Shown: positions 4,319-9,172 of the stretch, one piece after another
Position numbering within the stretch: the stretch's first letter is position 1
Layout of the letters: every line of letters starts with the position of its first letter
Source of the DNA: JBCAWW01 sp039024315
Lineage (GTDB): Bacteria > Bacteroidota > Bacteroidia > J057
Reading direction: 5' to 3'
Assembly (NCBI GenBank): GCA_039024315.1
Contig: JBCCQN010000278.1
Span: forward strand, 1-9,172
DNA length: 9,172 nt
The notes under the pieces: generated by a model
What the model saw: the letters and a program-made list of their open reading frames with translations, nothing else
What the model was told of the DNA's origin: nothing
Database searches by the model: none
Position numbers and translations under genes: made by a program

Positions 4319-7300
4319 ATGCGTCCATTTGTACATCTTCATAATCATACAGAATATAGTTTACTAGACGGTGCCGCCAAGATCACTGACATGGTCTCAA
4401 AAGCAGCTGATCTCGATATGTCTCACATTGCCATTACAGACCATGGCAATATGTTTGGCGTACCTAAATTTGTCCTTAAGGCCAAGAGCATGGGGATCAA
4501 GCCAATCGTAGGCTGTGAGTTTTACATTATCGATGGAGATGCCACCCAACGGGAAAAAGGGACAAAGCGCTACCACCAAATCATGTGGGCCAAGGATTCA
4601 GAAGGCTACCACAATTTGGTCAAGCTCTGCTCCTACGGTTTCACCGATGGCTATTATTACAAACCTAGGATTGACAAAAATATCTTGAAGCAACACGTTG
4701 GTGGACTGATTGCTTCTACTTGCTGCCTCGCAGGAGAGGTCAATAGAAACCTGATTGATAAAGGAGAGAAGGAAGCTGAAGAGAAACTCTTTGAGTATAT
4801 GGATCTCTTTGGCAAGGAGAACTATTATATAGAGATACAACGCCACACCTTGGGCGATATGGAGAAGTGCAACCTCTGGCTACTCAAAATGGCCAAAAAA
4901 CATGATCTCCGTGTCATCGCCACCAATGACGTCCATTACGTCAACGAAGAAGATAGCGAAGCCCATGACCTCTTGCTCGCGCTCCAAACCCAATCTGACT
5001 ATACCGATCCTAATCGCTTTCGCTTTACCGACGATAAAGGCCGCCTCAATCCGCGCTTCTTCTTCAAGACACAGGATGAGATGGCCGATCTCTTCCATGA
5101 CGTGCCTGAGTCATTGGAAAATACCCTCCACCTAGCCGAAAGATGCCAGTTTGAAATGAATCTGGCCGGAGATATGATCCTCCCTCAGTACAAAGTACCG
5201 GAGGAATACGAGGATATGGATGCATACTTGGCCGCGATGGTATGGGAGCGCGCCCCCAAGCGTTATCCAGAGATGACTACAGAGATCAGGGAGCGAGTGG
5301 AACACGAGCTCAAGATCATGAAGAAAATGGGCTATGCTGGTTACTTCTTGATTGTTCAATCCTTTACTACTGAAGCTAGAAACAGAGGGGTATATGTAGG
5401 ACCTGGCCGGGGATCTGCCGCGGGTAGTGTAGTCGCCTATATCCTCGGGATCATTGACGTTGATCCGCTAGAGTATGACTTGCTTTTCGAACGTTTCCTC
5501 AACCCGGAAAGGGTTTCTCCTCCAGATATCGATATCGACTTCGACGACGAAGGTCGTCAAGAAGTAATCGACTATGTAGTAGGTGAATATGGTCGCAAGT
5601 CGGTGAGTCAGGTAATCACCTACGGAACCATGGGAGCTAAGACGGCCTTGCGCGACGTTGGCCGGACCCTGGGCATTCCCCTACAGGAAGTAAACCGGAT
5701 CGCTAAGATGATCCCCGACCGTCCAGGTATTACCTTCAAGAAGGCACTCGACAAAGAAAACAATCCAGATTTTGCGGGAGAGCTTTCCCAACTCTTTCAA
5801 AGCAAAGACCCCCTGATCAATAAAATGATGCGTTTTGCCAAAACGCTCGAGGGCACCGCTAGACACACAGGTATTCACGCCTGTGCCGTAATCATCGCCC
5901 CAGGGGACGTAAGTAATTTCGCGCCGGTAGCTACAGGTAAGGATAATGCCCTTATCACCCAGTACGATGGACCCATGGCTGAGAAATGCGGGCTCCTGAA
6001 GATGGATTTCCTCGGTTTGAGGACACTGTCGATTCTCAAAACGGCGATCAAACTTACCAAAGAAAATCATGGTATCGTCATCGACCCAGACAATATCGAC
6101 CTCAACGATAAGAAGACTTACGAGCTTTATCAGAGAGGTGATACAGTAGCCACCTTCCAGTTTGAGTCCGATGGGATGCGCAAGTATCTCAAGCAGCTTC
6201 TTCCGACCAATATAGAGGACTTGATTGCGATGAACGCCCTCTATCGCCCGGGCCCGATGGACAATATCCCGTCTTTTGTCAATCGTAAGCATGGTCGCGA
6301 GCCGATTATATATCCCCATGCGATGCTTGAGCCGATCCTTAAGAATACATACGGGATCATGATCTATCAGGAGCAGATCATGCAGGTAGCACGGACCATG
6401 GGCCAGTATAGTATGGGAGGGGCGGATTTGCTCCGTCGTGCGATGGGTAAAAAGAAGCACGACATTATGGCTAAGGAGAAGGTCAACTTCTTGGAGGGTG
6501 CGGCCAAACAAGACGTTACCGAAAAAGTTGCCAGCGAAGTTTGGGCCTTGATGGAGAAGTTTGCCTCCTACGGTTTCAATAAATCGCACGCAGCCGCCTA
6601 CTCTATCCTTGCCTTCAAAACTGCCTATATGAAGGCCCACTACCCTGCTGAATATATGGCAGCGGTATTGACTCACAATGTCAACGACATCAAGAAAATC
6701 ACCTTTTTCATTGAGGAATGTCGTCGTATGGGCATCGAGGTACTGCCACCGGATGTCAATGAATCTAAGGCATTGTTCTCGGTCAATAAAGATGGGCAGA
6801 TCCGGTTTGGACTAGAAGCAATCAAAGGCGTGGGACACGCGGTGGTAGAAGAGCTCATCAAGCAACGTGAAGAAGAAGGCCCCTTCGAATCGATATTTGA
6901 TATCACTACGCGCATGCCGATTCGTTCGATCAATCGCAAGACACTCGAATCCTTGGTCTATGCAGGCGCATTGGACTGCTTTGGGGTGGAGCGTTATCAG
7001 TACTTTTTACCCGCCAATCATCGGGAAGAAGTTACGGTGCTTGAGAAATCCGTCAGCTATGGTACTAAACTACAGATGGAGCGCAATTCTCCGCAAGTGA
7101 GTCTCTTTGGCGATGCCACTGGAGGCAATGAAGCTAGCCAAGTACCCAGTATCCCGATGGGAACGATGCAAGACGGCGATATCCTCGAGGCTTGGAGTGA
7201 ATTAGAGAAGCTCAATTACGAAAAAGATATGATCGGTTTCTATCTTTCTGGGCACCCCTTGGATAGATACAAATGGCAGATTGATGCCTTTACCAACTGC

Positions 7301-7837
7301 AACCTAGGACAGATAGAAGAAGATAAGCGTCCGCGTGAAATCAAGACTGCCGGCATCGTTACCAGTGTAAGAGAGCGCATCTCCAAACGAGGTAATAAAT
7401 TTCTTTCCTTTACAATAGAGGACTTTTTTGACTCCTTTGAGATTGCCTTATTTGGCGATCAATACGAGAAATTTAGAGGCCTCATCAGGCAGGACGAGAT
7501 GCTTTTTATCTCGGGCAATTATCAAGCCCGTCGCTACGATCCGACTGACTTTGAGCTCCGTATCCAAGAAATCCGCCTGATGACAGAGGATTTATTTGAC
7601 AAGATGGTTCGTCATCTTTGTATTGAGATTCACAACAATGAGTTGACCGAAGGGCTACTCCATCAATTGACAAGCCTTTTTGAAAGCAATCGAGGTAGCA
7701 AAGACCTCAAATTTCGCATCAAAGATGAATCCGTTTACGCTGATATTTCTATGATCAGCTCAGAGTGGAAGGTTTCACCTAGCACAGAGTTGGTCCGGGA
7801 GTTAGAGGAGCTAGGCATCAAATATACTTTGGTGTAG
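4319..7837 (+). CDS. dnaE: DNA polymerase III alpha subunit (DnaE1 type)
   Basis: The 1172-residue product is the catalytic subunit of the replicative polymerase, close to the E. coli length of 1160. Order of parts: PHP domain (about 1-280) starting HLHNHTEYS; palm with GPGRGSAAGS (361-370), PDIDIDF (402-408, catalytic Asp403 and Asp405) and KMDFLGLRTL (561-570, third Asp563); fingers with YRPGPMD (642-648) and YGFNKSHAAAYS (751-762); tandem helix-hairpin-helix near 829-890; the clamp-binding motif QVSLF (926-930); an OB fold near 1005-1090; and a C-terminal region. The start is the ATG at 4319, which puts HLHNH at residues 6-10 as usual. There is no fused DnaQ exonuclease, unlike PolC. PHP metal-ligand positions all seem present, so this domain may proofread. 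No frameshift or truncation is visible. A strong hairpin follows the stop. Confidence 0.98.
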   Translation: MRPFVHLHNHTEYSLLDGAAKITDMVSKAADLDMSHIAITDHGNMFGVPKFVLKAKSMGIKPIVGCEFYIIDGDATQREKGTKRYHQIMWAKDSEGYHNLVKLCSYGFTDGYYYKPRIDKNILKQHVGGLIASTCCLAGEVNRNLIDKGEKEAEEKLFEYMDLFGKENYYIEIQRHTLGDMEKCNLWLLKMAKKHDLRVIATNDVHYVNEEDSEAHDLLLALQTQSDYTDPNRFRFTDDKGRLNPRFFFKTQDEMADLFHDVPESLENTLHLAERCQFEMNLAGDMILPQYKVPEEYEDMDAYLAAMVWERAPKRYPEMTTEIRERVEHELKIMKKMGYAGYFLIVQSFTTEARNRGVYVGPGRGSAAGSVVAYILGIIDVDPLEYDLLFERFLNPERVSPPDIDIDFDDEGRQEVIDYVVGEYGRKSVSQVITYGTMGAKTALRDVGRTLGIPLQEVNRIAKMIPDRPGITFKKALDKENNPDFAGELSQLFQSKDPLINKMMRFAKTLEGTARHTGIHACAVIIAPGDVSNFAPVATGKDNALITQYDGPMAEKCGLLKMDFLGLRTLSILKTAIKLTKENHGIVIDPDNIDLNDKKTYELYQRGDTVATFQFESDGMRKYLKQLLPTNIEDLIAMNALYRPGPMDNIPSFVNRKHGREPIIYPHAMLEPILKNTYGIMIYQEQIMQVARTMGQYSMGGADLLRRAMGKKKHDIMAKEKVNFLEGAAKQDVTEKVASEVWALMEKFASYGFNKSHAAAYSILAFKTAYMKAHYPAEYMAAVLTHNVNDIKKITFFIEECRRMGIEVLPPDVNESKALFSVNKDGQIRFGLEAIKGVGHAVVEELIKQREEEGPFESIFDITTRMPIRSINRKTLESLVYAGALDCFGVERYQYFLPANHREEVTVLEKSVSYGTKLQMERNSPQVSLFGDATGGNEASQVPSIPMGTMQDGDILEAWSELEKLNYEKDMIGFYLSGHPLDRYKWQIDAFTNCNLGQIEEDKRPREIKTAGIVTSVRERISKRGNKFLSFTIEDFFDSFEIALFGDQYEKFRGLIRQDEMLFISGNYQARRYDPTDFELRIQEIRLMTEDLFDKMVRHLCIEIHNNELTEGLLHQLTSLFESNRGSKDLKFRIKDESVYADISMISSEWKVSPSTELVRELEELGIKYTLV

Positions 7838-7840
7838 GTA

Positions 7841-7881
7841 TCACCCTTCGGGGAACGCTTCTATCGTTCTCCGAAGGGTGA
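7841..7881. terminator. 17-bp stem between convergent dnaE and Crp-like gene
   Basis: Bases 7841-7857 pair with 7865-7881 around a 7-nt loop. Read as plus-strand RNA all 17 pairs form, with one G-U pair (7852/7870); as minus-strand RNA that position is an A/C mismatch. It lies 4 nt after the dnaE stop and 13 nt beyond the Crp-like stop, so it can end both. There is no long U-tract on either side, so it may act as a stabilising or shared 3' end instead of a classical intrinsic terminator. Confidence 0.65.
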
Positions 7882-7893
7882 AAAGCCCAATCG

Positions 7894-8592
7894 CTAATCT
7901 TGTCCTACAGCCTGAAGATCCTGCAACTTACGGATCGTAATTCTCCTACGGTCAAAATCTAATAAGCCTTGCTCCCGAAACTGATTGAGAACTGTGGTTA
8001 CGGTTTGACGCGAAGTACCCGTATATGAAGCGATTTCTTGATGAGTCAAATAATTGCGGAGAATCACATTGCCCACCAAATCAGTACGTCCTCCTTTGTC
8101 GGCTTGCTCTAAGACGTACTCAGCAATACGAGTTTTAGCATCCTTAAAGAGCAAAGAGGCCAAGCGCTTTTGGGAATAGATTACTCGCTCGCCCATCAAT
8201 TTGTACAAATATTTTCGAAAGCCATCGGTATTGCGCATCATGTCAACGACCTGATCTTTATGCAACATACAAAGTTCGGTGTTCTCGACAGCTTGGGCAT
8301 AATCGGAGCGCTTGACTTCACCATAAACAGCTAACTCACCAAATACCTCTCCTTCAAATAGTACTGCTTTGATCAGCTCATTGCCTTCTTCAGTATAGCC
8401 CGCAATCTTGACGGCTCCCTTATGGATAAAAAATACTTGATCGGCAGTATCATCGCTAAAGTAGATAAACTCGTTCTTTTTAAAAGAACGCTTGGGTTTT
8501 TTATCATACTTATCTTGGCCTCCCGTGATGGGGCAGAAGAACTGGAAAAGATTGACTTCTTCTAGAAACCAAATATTACTTTCCTGACTCAT
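7894..8592 (-). CDS. Crp/Fnr-family transcriptional regulator
   Basis: The 232-residue product has the two Crp/Fnr parts: a cyclic-nucleotide-binding-like beta-roll (about 40-120) and a C-terminal winged helix (about 150-222) with the helix-turn-helix at LTHQEIASYTGTSRQTV (182-198). The ligand-loop pattern GEVFGELAVYGEVKRS (81-96) has Gly-Glu-Leu-Ala followed by Arg-Ser, similar to the phosphate-binding motif of cAMP-responsive members, so a nucleotide ligand is possible but unproven. It is not an FNR oxygen sensor: only two cysteines are present (Cys20 and Cys108), too few for an iron-sulfur cluster. A lysine-rich segment (28-39) precedes the beta-roll. The start is the ATG at 8592-8590. A promoter-overlapping inverted repeat lies upstream, suggesting self-regulation. 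It faces dnaE and follows the DUF1684 gene on the same strand across 165 bp, probably as its own unit. Confidence 0.92.
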   Translation of the reverse strand: MSQESNIWFLEEVNLFQFFCPITGGQDKYDKKPKRSFKKNEFIYFSDDTADQVFFIHKGAVKIAGYTEEGNELIKAVLFEGEVFGELAVYGEVKRSDYAQAVENTELCMLHKDQVVDMMRNTDGFRKYLYKLMGERVIYSQKRLASLLFKDAKTRIAEYVLEQADKGGRTDLVGNVILRNYLTHQEIASYTGTSRQTVTTVLNQFREQGLLDFDRRRITIRKLQDLQAVGQD

Positions 8593-8628
8593 AAGCGTGG
8601 TGCGTTTTGAAAAGAAACTTGAAGATAA

Positions 8629-8660
8629 AGGTTTGTGTTGCTTTCAAACAACGCAAACCT
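8629..8660. promoter_or_regulatory. Inverted repeat overlapping the Crp-like gene's promoter
   Basis: AGGTTTGTGTTG (8629-8640) and CAACGCAAACCT (8649-8660) are inverse copies with one mismatch in 12, separated by 8 bp. The right arm covers most of the -7 element and the rest covers the expected transcription start, 37 bp before the ATG. This is where an autorepressor would bind. As plus-strand RNA it would fold fully with one G-U pair, but no plus-strand gene begins here. Confidence 0.55.
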
Positions 8661-8685
8661 AAACAAGAGGTTCCGGAAAACACAA
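8654..8685 (-). promoter_or_regulatory. Promoter of the Crp-like gene
   Basis: On the minus strand TTG (8685-8683), 21 bp and TAGGTTTG (8661-8654) agree with the Bacteroidota promoter form; the -7 element is an exact TAnnTTTG match. The start would be near 8648, giving a leader of roughly 55 nt. Confidence 0.5.
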
Positions 8686-8757
8686 TCTCATGTCGTTCAT
8701 CAGACAGATTCTATGAAATTGTAAAACAACTGTGATCTTTTCGTGATACTTTGAGGG

Positions 8758-9172
8758 CTAATGCTCAAAATCCATCACCCCTGCCTTCACCTCCGTCTCC
8801 AAAAAATTTTCCTGGGGAGGGATGGGACAAGACCAACCGTCTGAGTATGCGCAGTAAGGATTGTAGCATTTATTGAAGTCGATCAGCATAGTCTCCCCCT
8901 TTGGGATTCGCATATCTAAATAGCGCCCCCCCCCATAGGTTTCCTTGCCATTGGTGAGATCGGTAAAGGGTAAGAAAAGATAATCTTCATAGCCTGGCAT
9001 ACGCGCTGTCTGAGGGCTAAAATAAGCGGTGAGGGTCCAGTCTTTACCAGCAAGTTTGAAGTGGAGCTTGGCATAGGGTACGAAAGTCTTTTGGCGATCA
9101 GGATTGCTAGTGGGCATCAAAAAAGGTTCTCCGTCTTGGACTTTTTCGACGCTCGCCTCCACTAGATAAGCA
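8758..9172 (-). CDS. DUF1684 family protein, cut by the window edge
   Basis: This is the C-terminal part, 137 whole codons visible, of a DUF1684 protein; the frame is open to base 9172, so the true start lies outside. The family end pattern is clear: LPFTDLTNGKETYGGGRYLDM, then IDFNKCYNPYCAYSDGWSCP and PPQENFLETEVKAG. The biochemical role of DUF1684 is not known to me; the conserved Asn-Pro-x-Cys and Trp-x-Cys-Pro residues (two cysteines here) may form the functional site or a disulfide. A GTG at 9162 is in frame but is not the likely start, since family members are usually around 200 residues or more. The coding strand has nine G in a row (8934-8926), encoding the Gly-Gly-Gly of YGGGRY. The Crp-like gene follows on the same strand. 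Confidence 0.88.
   Translation of the reverse strand, partial: AYLVEASVEKVQDGEPFLMPTSNPDRQKTFVPYAKLHFKLAGKDWTLTAYFSPQTARMPGYEDYLFLPFTDLTNGKETYGGGRYLDMRIPKGETMLIDFNKCYNPYCAYSDGWSCPIPPQENFLETEVKAGVMDFEH
8926..8934. repeat. Homopolymer run of nine C (nine G in coding strand)
   Basis: Nine identical bases sit within the DUF1684 coding region, in frame at the present length. It is the longest G/C homopolymer I noticed in the window. Such runs slip during replication and are also common places for sequencing errors. Confidence 0.85.

Noticed and set aside
5681..6676. A 331-residue open frame on the minus strand
   Set aside because: It lies entirely within dnaE, opposite its conserved palm and fingers regions, and its translation has no family features. 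It is a by-product of dnaE codon use.
7894..8592. FNR-type oxygen sensor or a named Crp gene
   Set aside because: Only two cysteines are present and the effector cannot be read from the sequence, so no gene symbol was given.

Overview
The window looks like chromosomal DNA from a Bacteroidota bacterium, probably near the Saprospiria or Cytophagia; this placement is by impression of the proteins, not by a search. Supporting signs are a DnaE1-type polymerase with a clamp-binding QVSLF motif, starts without clear Shine-Dalgarno sequences, promoter-like sequences of the Bacteroidota form (TTG, about 19-21 bp, TAnnTTTG), and G/C-rich hairpin repeats and AGTA-rich arrays between genes. I see no rRNA, tRNA, CRISPR array, transposase or integrase.

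Layout. Bases 1-496 are gene-poor: hairpin repeats, one doubtful short frame, and repeat-like G/C-rich segments. Bases 497-2877 hold a divergent pair: a membrane-anchored protein of the neutral/alkaline ceramidase family (minus) and a polytopic membrane protein of unknown function (plus). Their 125 bp gap contains a perfect inverted repeat. Bases 2921-3891 hold a second divergent pair: a SnoaL/NTF2-like enzyme (minus) and an HxlR-family regulator with one N-terminal cysteine (plus). The 80 bp between them contains a long inverted repeat that covers the -7 element of a good promoter for the enzyme, so this looks like a small self-contained regulatory module. Bases 3892-4318 have no conventional gene but carry a terminator that works best on the minus strand, two opposed arrays of 7-bp repeats, a possible 29-residue membrane peptide (minus) and a pair of DnaA-box sequences. 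Bases 4319-7837 are dnaE, the replicative polymerase III alpha subunit, with an apparently complete metal site in its PHP domain. A 17-bp stem separates dnaE from the convergent Crp/Fnr-family regulator (7894-8592, minus), whose promoter overlaps an inverted repeat. The last gene, a DUF1684 protein (minus), runs off the right edge and carries a run of nine G in its coding strand.

The genes do not form one pathway. The most distinctive material is between the genes: two promoter-overlapping inverted repeats beside regulator genes, the DnaA-box pair before dnaE, and the 7-bp arrays with the minus-strand peptide and terminator. I did not find a convincing new multi-gene system. The strongest testable proposals are the HxlR switch and self-regulation of the Crp-like gene.
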